A stretch of 64,000 nt of DNA, taken from a virus. Where the stretch lies: the IMG/VR virus record IMGVR_UViG_3300015360_000024, positions 62,001-126,000 of that record; one strand, 5' to 3'. The position numbers were made by a program, and so were the translations under genes. Of the stretch, positions 1 to 7,302 are shown piece after piece. Numbering within the stretch: position 1 is the first letter of the stretch; each line of letters begins with the position of its first letter. A model generated the notes under the pieces. It did not search any database and had not been told where the DNA came from. It was given only the letters and a program-made list of their open reading frames with translations.

Positions 1-707
1 TCGGTCTTCAGGTCCCGCTCACAGTCAAGCAGGACCCCAAAGACGACAACGTCTTCTATTTGGTCGTTGGGTTCAGACGTCACGAGGCAATTCGTCAGAT
101 TCGAGAGTCTGATCCGAACGCCTTCAAGACTGTCGAGGTCAAGAAATTCAAAGGCTCCTTTGCGGAGGCCCAGGTTCTCAACATCACAGAGAACATTCAA
201 CGATCTGAGCTGACTCCTATGGAGATCTGCAAGAGCGTAGAGATTCTCATGAACCTTAGCTACAAGCAGAAGGATGTAGCCGAGAAGATTGGAAAGTCCC
301 AAACGTGGGTTTCCAATGCGATGCAATTCCGTCGACAGGCCACACCGCAACTTCAAGAGGCCGTTCGGTCAGGTGATATCCCCTATGGATTTGCTAGGGA
401 TTTAGCAACTCTCACAGATAGCGAGCAGAGGGATAAGGTCAAGGGCCTGAAGAAGCCCAGCACTAATTCCCAGGATGAGGTAGAAGGGCGACCCAGGCCA
501 AACAAAGTGGTTGACCCCCAAGTGCGCAAAACAGTCAGAGAATCGTCTGGGAGGGTAATTAGGCCCTCAACGGCTGAAGTTCGCCACGAGGTGATGCGCA
601 TTGGTCAGGACAACAAGGGCACGTCGGACGAGTTCGAACGCGGGATTCTAATCGCGCTGGAGTGGACTCTTGGGGAGCGAAAGACGCTCAGGCGGCCCGA
701 TAGATGA
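1..707 (+). CDS. ParB-like protein with central HTH, 5' partial
   Basis: The frame is open from base 3 and enters from the left edge, so the start is missing. Residues encoded just before base 100 contain the ParB N-terminal signature YLVVGFRRHEAIR, the arginine-rich box that binds CTP in ParB proteins. A helix-turn-helix follows (KQKDVAEKIGKSQTWVSN), like the central DNA-binding domain of ParB/KorB. The basic C-terminal half lacks a clear dimerisation motif. Family members bind parS-like palindromes and act in partition, regulation or, in some phages, as nucleases. No ParA is visible nearby. Role inferred; the domain call is strong. Confidence 0.85.
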   Translation, partial: GLQVPLTVKQDPKDDNVFYLVVGFRRHEAIRQIRESDPNAFKTVEVKKFKGSFAEAQVLNITENIQRSELTPMEICKSVEILMNLSYKQKDVAEKIGKSQTWVSNAMQFRRQATPQLQEAVRSGDIPYGFARDLATLTDSEQRDKVKGLKKPSTNSQDEVEGRPRPNKVVDPQVRKTVRESSGRVIRPSTAEVRHEVMRIGQDNKGTSDEFERGILIALEWTLGERKTLRRPDR

Positions 708-719
708 TTGGAGAATGCG

Positions 720-1358
720 ATGATTGGATGGTTCTTTTTTCCGTTGGTGATCAGGGCTTGCTTGGCTTGGTTGCTTATTTGGTCTCCCAACGCAGACGCT
801 AATCAACCAGCGATCATCCCGGAAGAGACGGTGGCCTACGCTAACATCGTCGCAACTGACCGCAGTATATCGTTGCCATCGGCGACGGACGAACACGGAA
901 TAGCCACTCGCTACGGAAGCCCTGGCGATAAATTCGCTCAACAGGGAACGGCATGCAAGCCGCACAATAAGATCAACGACGTAGAGCACATCTGTGCGCA
1001 TCGTTGGTATCCGTGCGGCACTCTTCTGATCGTCGAGAACCAGAAGACTGGCGAACGAAACTGGTGCGAGGTCAAGGACCGAGGGCCGTACGGCGCAAGT
1101 GTTTTCGCGGCCAACGGATCCAAGGTGATGAATGGTTCTCGTCAGGGTTGGTACATCAAGATCCGAGCAGGAGATCTCCCTCCTGACGATCTCTGTCCAG
1201 ACGGTGGATGTGTAGGTAAGTGGCGAGGCGTCCTAGACATGAGCCCAGCCGTTAGCAAAGGTATGGGTCACACAGGCTGGGGAACGGTGAAAGTATGGCG
1301 ACTCAAGCGAGTCGTGGATCACCAGAAGTATCTTGCCAAGAAGAAGCCCCTCAGCTGA
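720..1358 (+). CDS. Secreted RlpA-like double-psi beta-barrel protein
   Basis: 212 residues. The ATG at 720 is chosen because GGAG lies six bases before it and it opens a signal-peptide-like stretch (MIGWFFFPLVIRACLAWLL) ending near NADANQ; an in-frame TTG at 708 has no such support. The mature part matches the RlpA/DPBB fold: GIATRYG, then WYPCGTLLIVEN, then the hallmark VKDRGPYGA, then LDMSPAVSKGMG. Bacterial RlpA binds or cleaves denuded peptidoglycan, so this protein may act in the periplasm or wall on host peptidoglycan. Several cysteines (C-K-P-H, I-C-A-H, W-C-E, DLC, GGC) could form disulphides, consistent with export. Fold confident, activity inferred. Confidence 0.75.
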   Translation: MIGWFFFPLVIRACLAWLLIWSPNADANQPAIIPEETVAYANIVATDRSISLPSATDEHGIATRYGSPGDKFAQQGTACKPHNKINDVEHICAHRWYPCGTLLIVENQKTGERNWCEVKDRGPYGASVFAANGSKVMNGSRQGWYIKIRAGDLPPDDLCPDGGCVGKWRGVLDMSPAVSKGMGHTGWGTVKVWRLKRVVDHQKYLAKKKPLS

Positions 1359-1361
1359 CGC

Positions 1362-1778
1362 TTGAATCAGCCTCTCGACCTTGGTACCTTCCCAAGCTCC
1401 ATGCTGACGTCGCCACCTCCCAACGAAAGCCTGGCTATCGTGGTTGGGATGATGAACGACTGTAGCGGCTTATGGGAGGTCACCGAGAGTCGGGTCTCGG
1501 TTATTCGTGAGAGGTTATCCGTACTCTCACAGAGAACCCTGCCGGCTGCTCAGGAAATGCTCTCCATCGCTGATGGTGGCGCCAGGTTTTGGCCTACCAA
1601 AGCCGAATACTACGCTGCTATCTCTGAAATGCGGAAGGACGCCGTGCTGGTTAGTAAAGCACAGGTCGACGCCGTAATCGAAGCGGTCTTCAAAGGGGCA
1701 AGGCTGGACAACGTCTCCGACAAGATGTGGGTCAAGCAGGCCTTGGATATCCTCACCAGGGTTTCCAAGGAAAAGTAA
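1362..1778 (+). CDS. Hypothetical protein
   Basis: 138 residues if the TTG at 1362 is used. It lies three bases after the stop of the RlpA-like gene; an ATG at 1401 would give 125 residues. The product is mixed alpha-helical, ends in a lysine-rich tail, and shows no motif I recognise. No membrane segment or signal peptide is visible. The close spacing puts it in one operon with its neighbours. The start codon is uncertain. Confidence 0.55.
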   Translation: MNQPLDLGTFPSSMLTSPPPNESLAIVVGMMNDCSGLWEVTESRVSVIRERLSVLSQRTLPAAQEMLSIADGGARFWPTKAEYYAAISEMRKDAVLVSKAQVDAVIEAVFKGARLDNVSDKMWVKQALDILTRVSKEK

Positions 1779-1788
1779 CAAATTGACA

Positions 1789-2037
1789 ATGCGCTCGGAT
1801 AGCTCGATGGTCTCAAAGAGACAAATAAAACAGGAGTTCGTACGGCATCCGTACACAAAACAGAAACTCCGCGTTATTGATACATTCGACCCGAGCGAGG
1901 TTACGCCGTGTCCTGGTTGCATGGGTGGAGTCGTTAAACAGATAAAGGTAGTTGAGTCCGAATATCGTGGGGGTGTTCGGTACAATATTATTGCCTGCGA
2001 CACATGTGAACAACCCGTTTGGGTTGTTCCTAGCTGA
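1789..2037 (+). CDS. Small zinc-ribbon protein
   Basis: 82 residues from ATG 1789; ATG 1807 is an alternative and neither has a strong Shine-Dalgarno. Two CxxC pairs, CPGC (near residue 43) and CDTC (near residue 74), are separated by a short beta-rich stretch, as in a single zinc ribbon. The basic N-terminus (SKRQIKQEF) suits nucleic-acid contact. It is one of many small Cys4 proteins in this window. Function not known. Confidence 0.6.
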   Translation: MRSDSSMVSKRQIKQEFVRHPYTKQKLRVIDTFDPSEVTPCPGCMGGVVKQIKVVESEYRGGVRYNIIACDTCEQPVWVVPS

Positions 2038-2047
2038 TGGGTGAACG

Positions 2048-2236
2048 ATGGCTGCGAAGAACATTGTCGAGAAGGCGATTGGTGCGCTCCAATTGGAAAA
2101 CGATGGTCTCAAAAAGACCGTCGAGTCCTTGAAGGCTACCAATGCCGAACAGCTCAAACGGCTAGTTGCCTCGGAGCTACTAAGAGACCGCGTGCGCGAG
2201 CTTGAACAGCAGCTCGCCGACAAGAAAGGCAAGTGA
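2048..2236 (+). CDS. Small coiled-coil protein
   Basis: 62 residues, almost entirely a predicted charged alpha-helical coiled coil, with leucine/isoleucine heptads such as LQLENDGLKKTVESLKA and LRDRVRELEQQL. The start ATG at 2048 has a weak GGGTGA upstream. It sits directly before the phosphatase gene with a three-base gap, so the two are probably co-translated. It may serve as a dimerisation or adaptor peptide; no specific function can be assigned. Confidence 0.6.
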   Translation: MAAKNIVEKAIGALQLENDGLKKTVESLKATNAEQLKRLVASELLRDRVRELEQQLADKKGK

Positions 2237-2239
2237 CCG

Positions 2240-2848
2240 ATGGGCGCTCTCCTGGCTTTCCCTTCCGTTTTTCGTGATTACACCGACAACTTCAAGGAGT
2301 GGAAGCAGCAGACGTTCAGCTCGCTGCCAGCCCTTATGAAGGCGGTCATCACGAAGCATGAGAAGTCGTGGAACGCGAAGCTCGCAGAGAACCTCACGAG
2401 GCCTCTGGCTGTAATGGAGCGACCCAACCAGGTTCATCCTGGTGTCTGGATAGGAAGCTACGAGTCGGTCGTTAACGACGACCTGATGGACAACAGCATC
2501 GACGTCGTCCTCAATATGGCGATCGAGTGTGATTACGCACTCAAGCAGCCCAAGACGCAGCTCGTGAAGATCGGCATCGAGGACGGTCGTCTAACGAACT
2601 GCGGCGTCTTCAAGAAGGCCGCTGAGGTCATCTACAATGCAAAAAAGAACGGACAGTCCGTCCTCTCTCATTGCGCCGCAGGGGTCAGTAGGAGCGCGAC
2701 TGCAGTGCTCTCGTACTTGATGATCTACGAAGGTATTGGGTGGGCCGACGGGCTCGCTTACGTGCAGCGTAGTCGGCCATGCGTAAATCCACACCCCTTG
2801 CTGGTGAGGTCTGTAATCCGAGATCTTGGATCTGACTTCATCTCGTAG
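2240..2848 (+). CDS. Dual-specificity (cysteine) protein phosphatase
   Basis: 202 residues. The catalytic P-loop HCAAGVSR is at residues 144-151: Cys145 is the nucleophile and Arg151 the phosphate binder of the HC(X5)R family, followed by SATAVLSYLM as in dual-specificity phosphatases. The general-acid loop is probably the aspartate in IEDGRLT, about 30 residues earlier. The upstream VHPGVWIGSYESV resembles the DSP core start (G-L-y-I-G). About 75 N-terminal residues are extra to the core and of unknown role. It would remove phosphate from phosphotyrosine, phosphoserine or another phosphorylated host or phage target. It is last in its operon, just before a palindrome and terminator. Confidence 0.85.
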   Translation: MGALLAFPSVFRDYTDNFKEWKQQTFSSLPALMKAVITKHEKSWNAKLAENLTRPLAVMERPNQVHPGVWIGSYESVVNDDLMDNSIDVVLNMAIECDYALKQPKTQLVKIGIEDGRLTNCGVFKKAAEVIYNAKKNGQSVLSHCAAGVSRSATAVLSYLMIYEGIGWADGLAYVQRSRPCVNPHPLLVRSVIRDLGSDFIS

Positions 2849-2864
2849 TGTCTTAGATCTAGAT

Positions 2865-2880
2865 CCACCACTAGTGGTGG
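2865..2880. repeat. Perfect 16-bp palindrome
   Basis: CCACCACTAGTGGTGG is a perfect palindrome between the phosphatase stop and the terminator. With no loop it is a better double-stranded operator than an RNA hairpin. It lies about 40 bases upstream of the -35 box of the next promoter, so it could bind a regulator of the replication operon. Confidence 0.5.
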
Positions 2881-2890
2881 GATGAAGACG

Positions 2891-2914
2891 GCGAGCTATG
2901 TGCTCGCTTTTTTT
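2891..2914 (+). terminator. Rho-independent terminator
   Basis: A GCGAGC/GCTCGC stem with a five-base loop is followed at once by seven T residues. It closes the operon ending with the phosphatase. Confidence 0.85.
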
Positions 2915-2921
2915 CGTTTCA

Positions 2922-2950
2922 TTGACATTAACCTACCTCTCCGTTAGCGT
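2922..2950 (+). promoter_or_regulatory. Sigma70-like promoter of the initiator gene
   Basis: Perfect -35 TTGACA at 2922-2927, 17-base spacer, then TAGCGT at 2945-2950. It follows the terminator and precedes the initiator start at 2993, so it probably drives the replication operon. Confidence 0.6.
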
Positions 2951-2992
2951 CCGCGACCGTCAACCCTGACGAGGATCTTGGGAGATGCCACG

Positions 2993-4237
2993 ATGACGGA
3001 GAATCCAGTATCGGAAGTCGTAAACGCGGATTGGGAATTCGATGTCGTCCGGACATATGTGCTTGGTGTTGAAATTCTCGATCAGAGACTTTCAGACGGC
3101 GAGTACAGGTTGCTTCACCTGCTTCGCCTGCGGGCCTCAGGTGGACGAAACAACTTCGTCTCGTATGAGTCTCTAGCGAAGGATCTCGGCATCCACGCAA
3201 AGACGATCGCCACTCGCATGGCCAACCTCAAGGTCAACGGGTACGTCACCTGTCAGAAGCGTGGGCTCAACGCGCCGACTCTCAAAACCATCGCCTCCAT
3301 GGTTGAGAGATATGACGACGGGATCTTGAAGATGTCGCGAAAGGACATGTTCGGGAAGGACCGATCAGATGACGTCCTTAAGCGACTTCATCACATTGAC
3401 AATACATCCCAAGACCCAATAGGAGCGAAAACGCTCCCACCGGAAATCACAGGGGAAAACGACTCACGTAGGGAGCGAAAACGCTCCCTCGTAGGGAGTG
3501 AAAACGCTCCCTCGGAGGGAGTGAAAACGCTCCCTGAAGTAAATCAAGAGCAAGTAAATCTGGCCGAAAGAGATGTCACTCGCTTTGCTCGTGATTCGAC
3601 GCCTACGGCGCCGAAGAACCATTCCGGATTCCGGAAGTCAGAAAGAGAAGATGTAGAGTTAGGGACTACCGTCGTTACCGAAAGTTCAGATCTAGTCCGG
3701 ACGAAATCCTTCGACGCGGAAGCTGATGCCCGTCAGGCCAAGGCTCAGGAGCTGGCGAGGAAGGCCATGGAGGATGCCACCAGGCTGTCCACGGTCGCGC
3801 GTAAGAAGCGCAACGACAAGCGGCGACAGGAGGACGCCGACGGAACGACCGAGGAGAAAGAGAAGCTCAAGAAGATGACCGCCCGCGAGCGGATGACGTC
3901 CGGATCGCGTTTCTATCAGTGGGCGAAGAACGAGTACGAGCTGTTCTTCCCCGAGGAGAACTTGAAGTTCCCCGAGTGGGAGCCGAAGGAATTCGCGTTC
4001 CTGAAGCGACTGCTTGAGATCTATCACCAGGACGAGAAGGTGATCAGGGGCGCCTGGGGCTTCATGTGCGAGAACTGGGACGAGGTGAGGAAGAAGTTGA
4101 AAATAGCCGATGTGACTCCTACCATCGGGCTCTTCTACTTCCTCCGGGGTCGTATCTTTCCGCTCGCGGCAGAGCGCAAGACGAACCGTCAGATCGCGGA
4201 GCAAAAGCCAGTCAACAACAAACAGGGCGAATGGTAG
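2993..4237 (+). CDS. Replication initiator with winged-helix domain (lambda O-like layout)
   Basis: 414 residues from ATG 2993, eight bases after GGGAG. Residues about 35-95 form a winged helix-turn-helix (LSDGEYRLLHLLRL, SYESLAKDLGIHAKTIATRM, LKVNGYVTCQKRG) like phage replisome organisers. The middle (residues 143-181) is encoded by palindromic iterons, giving repeated GAKTLP / GVKTLP and SENAPS segments. A charged linker leads to a C-terminal helical domain from about residue 295, rich in Trp and Phe, presumably the helicase-loader contact. A DnaC-like ATPase and a DnaB-like helicase follow directly. Lambda O has the same order: DNA-binding N-terminus, iterons inside the gene, partner-binding C-terminus. 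Function inferred from domain and context. Confidence 0.75.
   Translation: MTENPVSEVVNADWEFDVVRTYVLGVEILDQRLSDGEYRLLHLLRLRASGGRNNFVSYESLAKDLGIHAKTIATRMANLKVNGYVTCQKRGLNAPTLKTIASMVERYDDGILKMSRKDMFGKDRSDDVLKRLHHIDNTSQDPIGAKTLPPEITGENDSRRERKRSLVGSENAPSEGVKTLPEVNQEQVNLAERDVTRFARDSTPTAPKNHSGFRKSEREDVELGTTVVTESSDLVRTKSFDAEADARQAKAQELARKAMEDATRLSTVARKKRNDKRRQEDADGTTEEKEKLKKMTARERMTSGSRFYQWAKNEYELFFPEENLKFPEWEPKEFAFLKRLLEIYHQDEKVIRGAWGFMCENWDEVRKKLKIADVTPTIGLFYFLRGRIFPLAAERKTNRQIAEQKPVNNKQGEW
3421..3534. repeat. Iteron cluster, probable replication origin
   Basis: Four 18-bp copies of GGGAGYGAAAACGCTCCC lie at 3421-3438 (first base A), 3471-3488, 3494-3511 and 3517-3534. The last three are spaced exactly 23 bp apart. 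A decayed fifth copy lies at 3451-3467 with its AAAACG core near the expected phase. Each copy has arms GGAGYG/CGCTCC around AAAA. The set lies inside the initiator gene, as the lambda origin lies inside gene O, and is followed by AT-rich DNA. Confidence 0.75.
3537..3560. other. AT-rich direct repeats beside iterons (candidate unwinding element)
   Basis: AAGTAAATC occurs twice, at 3537-3545 and 3552-3560, immediately after the last iteron. The stretch is visibly richer in A and T than its surroundings, as expected of the first-melted part of an iteron origin. Confidence 0.45.
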
Positions 4238-4923
4238 CCGCGCAAGTGCTTGCGCGACAGATGATCAAGATGGAAGACGCAGACTCAAGCCCAACGTCGC
4301 CACGAAGGAAGGTCACCGAGGCCGATCTTCGCCGCGTGAACCTTGGCAGGAACTTCTGGTCCGCTCGAACTGACCGGATTCAGGTCGAGGCCGTTAGGAA
4401 GTTAGTCTTCAGATATCGAAAAGATATCATGAAGATGGCCTCAAAGGGGAGTGGAATTATCTTCTCTGGACCTCTTGGTGTTGGGAAGACAGCAGCAGCG
4501 GCATGCGTGCTGAAGGAGGCGATCAGCGCAGGACTGACGACGTACTTCGTCACGCAACCAGAGCTGCGCGAACTTCGTTTCGAGAAGAAAGATTCCATGT
4601 TTGGCAACGGGCAGGATGGAATCACGATCCGCAAGAGGATCGATACGGCTCAGTTCCTAGTGTTGGACGGGTTCAACGAGAACTTTTTCACGGACAACGC
4701 CTTCGGAACTCAGCAGCTTGAAGAGCTACTGATCAGGAGAATATCGGGGAAGCTTGTTACGATCATGACGACTCGATCGCTTCCAACCTTCAAAAAGGAA
4801 GAGCACGCCGACCTGCACGACATCGTCAGCCAGTGCATGTTTCCTATGAAGTTGTTCGGCAAGAACATGAGGGACGACGCACGCGATGAGATCAAGGATC
4901 TCGTTGGGGGCGATGATATCTAA
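4231..4923 (+). CDS. DnaC/IstB-like helicase loader ATPase
   Basis: 230 residues from ATG 4231, overlapping the initiator stop; ATG 4261 or 4270 are alternatives and none has a good Shine-Dalgarno. Walker A is GPLGVGKTA near residue 80 and Walker B is FLVLDGFN about 70 residues later. The Walker B aspartate is kept, but the usual second acidic residue is Gly. MTTRSLPTF fits sensor 1. The protein would be an AAA+ ATPase that places the DnaB-like helicase at the origin, the job of DnaC or lambda P. It sits between initiator and helicase. A dispersed palindrome overlaps its first codons. Confidence 0.75.
   Translation: MVAAQVLARQMIKMEDADSSPTSPRRKVTEADLRRVNLGRNFWSARTDRIQVEAVRKLVFRYRKDIMKMASKGSGIIFSGPLGVGKTAAAACVLKEAISAGLTTYFVTQPELRELRFEKKDSMFGNGQDGITIRKRIDTAQFLVLDGFNENFFTDNAFGTQQLEELLIRRISGKLVTIMTTRSLPTFKKEEHADLHDIVSQCMFPMKLFGKNMRDDARDEIKDLVGGDDI
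4240..4255. repeat. Dispersed palindrome, site A
   Basis: GCGCAAGTGCTTGCGC, with arms GCGCAA/TTGCGC around four bases. One of five strong copies in the window (also near 19.4, 20.4, 27.4 and 55.0 kb). It starts three bases after the initiator stop and overlaps the first codons of the loader if ATG 4231 is used. It shares 17 identical bases with the copy at 55011-55027. Confidence 0.7.
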
Positions 4924-5228
4924 TGGCCGCCCCGCTGGACGATCTCATGTTTTTGTGTGAACTCTGCGGCCAGCTGGTTGGTCCCGGTGATAGTGCAGCT
5001 CGGATCTTGGCTGAGACTTGTTTGAGCGACGGATGCGGCGGGGCGATCAGGACAGAGGCTGATGAGGAAATTGTTCTGGCTGTGTTTCATGCTGCCTGCG
5101 TAGCCGAGACACGCCAGCAACGCGGGTGCGATGTTGTGCCGTACGTTGAAGAGGCCAGGGAAGTTGTTTCTGGCGAGTCAGACGAGCAGCGTCCGCGCCT
5201 CGTCGTTTACCGAGGCGGACTGGCCTAA
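4923..5228 (+). CDS. Hypothetical cysteine-rich protein
   Basis: 101 residues. ATG 4923 overlaps the loader stop (TAATG) and the stop overlaps the helicase start, so the three genes are translationally coupled. Cysteines at CELC and CLSDGC, with H-A-A-C later, may bind zinc. Many acidic residues in the C-terminal half. No family recognised. The position between loader and helicase suggests a replication accessory role, which is inference only. Confidence 0.65.
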   Translation: MAAPLDDLMFLCELCGQLVGPGDSAARILAETCLSDGCGGAIRTEADEEIVLAVFHAACVAETRQQRGCDVVPYVEEAREVVSGESDEQRPRLVVYRGGLA

Positions 5229-6571
5229 TGGATATCGACAAGGAGTTCATCCGTTCTGTGGTTCGCGGCGGCAAGGTTGCCGTGCTGGCAGCGATGGATC
5301 GCAACATCGACAAGGAGTTCGATGTTGGCAAGGAGAAGGGGACTTACCTCGTCGGCGACGGCAAGAAGGCCTGGGAATGGCTGCGCAAGTATTTTGTCGA
5401 GTACGACCGCGTTCCGCCCATCGACCTCATCGAGCAAGCTGTCGGCGTAGATCTCAGTGGAACGCTGGAGGAACCACACGATTTCTTTCTGAACGAGATC
5501 TCTAAGCGACGTCTATTTCAGCTCCAGCGGTTTGGCACCAAGGGTGTAGCCGAGAAGCTGGAGGCCAGAGATCCTCAGGGCGCAGCTGAGGTCTGGACCG
5601 AAATCCATCGGAAGATTCAGGAAGAGGCCCTTACGGTCCGTAAGGTCGAGTCGCTGCTTGGTCTCGGCAAGCAACTGATCCAGGACTACAAGGACGCCAA
5701 GGCTGGCAAGCGTGGCATCCCAACGCCATGGCCATCCATGGACAACATGACGCTGGGCTGGTGGCCAGAAGACCTGATCTTGTTCGTTGGTCGTCTTGGT
5801 GTCGGCAAGACGTGGTCGCTTGTGATTTGCGCCCATAGGGCCTGGATGGCAGGTCATAAGGTCTTGGTTATCTCGACGGAGATGAACAAGATGCAAATGG
5901 CTCGTCGTTTCTTTGCCCTGCACCTGAGGCTTCCGTATGACGAGATTCGCAGGGGTAAGCTCGGTGAGTTCGTTGAGAGTAAGTTCTTTCAGGGCGTTGA
6001 AGAGATCATGGGCGCCGAGGGCGTTAATATCGTTGCCGGTGACTTCGACTACTCCATTGAGAATATTGGTTCGGTGCTTTCAGATACGAGGCCGCATCTG
6101 CTTTGTCTCGACGGGCCGTACCTGATCAAAAACTCCGGCAAGGATCGCCACGAGCGTGTGTCGAACAACTTTGACGACTTCAAGAAGCTCGGAAAGCGGT
6201 ATCAGCACGCCACGATCACTAATCTCCAGTTCAACCGTTCTGCGAAGACTGGTCAGTCGCAGACGATCGCAGCCGACAATATCGGCATCACGGACGTTGC
6301 CGGCTGGAACGCCGATGCTGCATTTGGTCTCCTGCAGAGCGAGGACATGCTGGCTGCCTGGGAGATGGGCCTCAAGGGCCTCAAGGTTCGCGAAGGTATG
6401 CCCAGCGAGTTCAAGATCCACTGGAACCACGGCGCGATGGATTTCACTGAGATTGGCGCAGTGACCACACCGCTGGTTGACGCAACGAAGACCACGGCGA
6501 TCGTTCAGGGGGCAGGATCTGACAGCTCGTTTGCTATCGAGGAGGACGGCTTCGACGATGTCCCCTTCTGA
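5228..6571 (+). CDS. DnaB-like replicative helicase
   Basis: 447 residues. The N-terminal 150 residues are helical and match a DnaB N-domain only loosely. The RecA-like motor has Walker A GRLGVGKTW near residue 187, motif VLVISTEMNKMQMARRFF (DnaB H2-like), Walker B LLCLDGPYLI, and NLQFNRSAKTG near the DnaB H4 arginine region. It would be the hexameric fork helicase. Unusually it ends in EEDGFDDVPF, the acidic-aromatic tail normally found on SSB proteins, and the phage SSB-like protein at 9878 ends in the same DDVPF. Preceded by its likely loader. Confidence 0.85.
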   Translation: MDIDKEFIRSVVRGGKVAVLAAMDRNIDKEFDVGKEKGTYLVGDGKKAWEWLRKYFVEYDRVPPIDLIEQAVGVDLSGTLEEPHDFFLNEISKRRLFQLQRFGTKGVAEKLEARDPQGAAEVWTEIHRKIQEEALTVRKVESLLGLGKQLIQDYKDAKAGKRGIPTPWPSMDNMTLGWWPEDLILFVGRLGVGKTWSLVICAHRAWMAGHKVLVISTEMNKMQMARRFFALHLRLPYDEIRRGKLGEFVESKFFQGVEEIMGAEGVNIVAGDFDYSIENIGSVLSDTRPHLLCLDGPYLIKNSGKDRHERVSNNFDDFKKLGKRYQHATITNLQFNRSAKTGQSQTIAADNIGITDVAGWNADAAFGLLQSEDMLAAWEMGLKGLKVREGMPSEFKIHWNHGAMDFTEIGAVTTPLVDATKTTAIVQGAGSDSSFAIEEDGFDDVPF

Positions 6572-6827
6572 TCCAGCAGAGCGAATCTGCCCTCGATGCG
6601 GAGGCCCGGTGAACTGGGAATCCGCCTTCGCTGTCCACGTTTGGGCAGAAGGTGAGGAGCTTCTTTACGATGTCGTTTTCGCGAAAAATACCCACGAAAA
6701 CGGTGTGCTGATGCACATGTCTGCTGATCGACAATGCAAAGGTGAAATTTCTGGATACATAGGCAAGCTACTAATAAAATTAGGGCTTTCGACCGACTGT
6801 GATACCTCTGAATTGGACCGCCTTTAG
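6558..6827 (+). CDS. Small zinc-finger protein
   Basis: 89 residues. ATG 6558 overlaps the helicase 3' end by 14 bases in another frame. CPRCGGP near residue 11 is half of a zinc ribbon; later cysteines (QCKGE, DCDTSE) could complete it. No family recognised. Last gene of the initiator-loader-helicase block, just before a new promoter. Confidence 0.6.
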   Translation: MSPSDPAERICPRCGGPVNWESAFAVHVWAEGEELLYDVVFAKNTHENGVLMHMSADRQCKGEISGYIGKLLIKLGLSTDCDTSELDRL

Positions 6828-6831
6828 AGGT

Positions 6832-6860
6832 TTGACAATCGCAGCATTACCTCTTAGATT
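6832..6860 (+). promoter_or_regulatory. Sigma70-like promoter
   Basis: TTGACA at 6832-6837, 17-base spacer, TAGATT at 6855-6860. A second possible -10, TATAGT, lies at 6878-6883. It serves the gene at 6915, which has the Shine-Dalgarno GAGGTAATT just before its ATG. The 6828-6914 gap holds nothing else clear. Confidence 0.55.
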
Positions 6861-6914
6861 TGCTTCGTAAACCGCGCTATAGTAAGCGTCTGGTTCAAGG
6901 CAAACGAGGTAATT

Positions 6915-7301
6915 ATGGCGTCCAGGCGTATTCAGGAAATCGTGGATCGGTTCGTCGCTGAGATTCAGGTTGCCTCAGAAGAAGAGGCGGCTGAGGCGCT
7001 GCACGATCGACTGCGAGACGTACTCGGTTCGACGGCGGGCCTGGAGCTGGCCCCTGTGAAGCGTCGCAAGACGACGAAGGGCTACACGGTTCTCCGTCCG
7101 TGTCCGATCCCCGGCTGCGGAAAGGTAGCGGCTCCTCGTTACCAGATGGTCTGCAAGGGGCACAGCACGTTGCCGCGTGAGGAGATCCTGGTGGCTCGCG
7201 ACAACGCCACGAAGGAGGGCGGCGTCTGGTTTGACCTGACGCCTGGGAAGCCGTGGAATGGCCTCAAGGCAGCCCTGGCGAAGTCCAAGAAGGCGGGCTG
7301 A
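6915..7301 (+). CDS. Hypothetical protein with a C2HC-type motif
   Basis: 128 residues, ATG preceded by GAGG. The N-terminal half is helical and acidic (VASEEEAAEALHDRLRDVL). A basic linker (VKRRKTTKGY) leads to CPIPGCGK and CKGH, a likely zinc knuckle, and the C-terminus is lysine-rich. This could be a small DNA-associated protein. First gene after a strong TTGACA promoter, so likely expressed early. No family recognised. Confidence 0.65.
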   Translation: MASRRIQEIVDRFVAEIQVASEEEAAEALHDRLRDVLGSTAGLELAPVKRRKTTKGYTVLRPCPIPGCGKVAAPRYQMVCKGHSTLPREEILVARDNATKEGGVWFDLTPGKPWNGLKAALAKSKKAG

Positions 7302-7302
7302 G

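Noticed and set aside
1783-1806. TTGACA at 1783 as a promoter
   Set aside because: No -10 box at a suitable distance; it lies between tightly packed genes.
3421-3534. Possible CRISPR-like array
   Set aside because: The repeats are palindromic and 18 bp, the three regular ones are separated by only 5 bp, and they lie in frame in a gene; they fit iterons.
6804-6831. ACCTCT/AGAGGT hairpin as terminator
   Set aside because: Only six pairs, a 16-base loop and no T-tract; it overlaps the end of a coding region.
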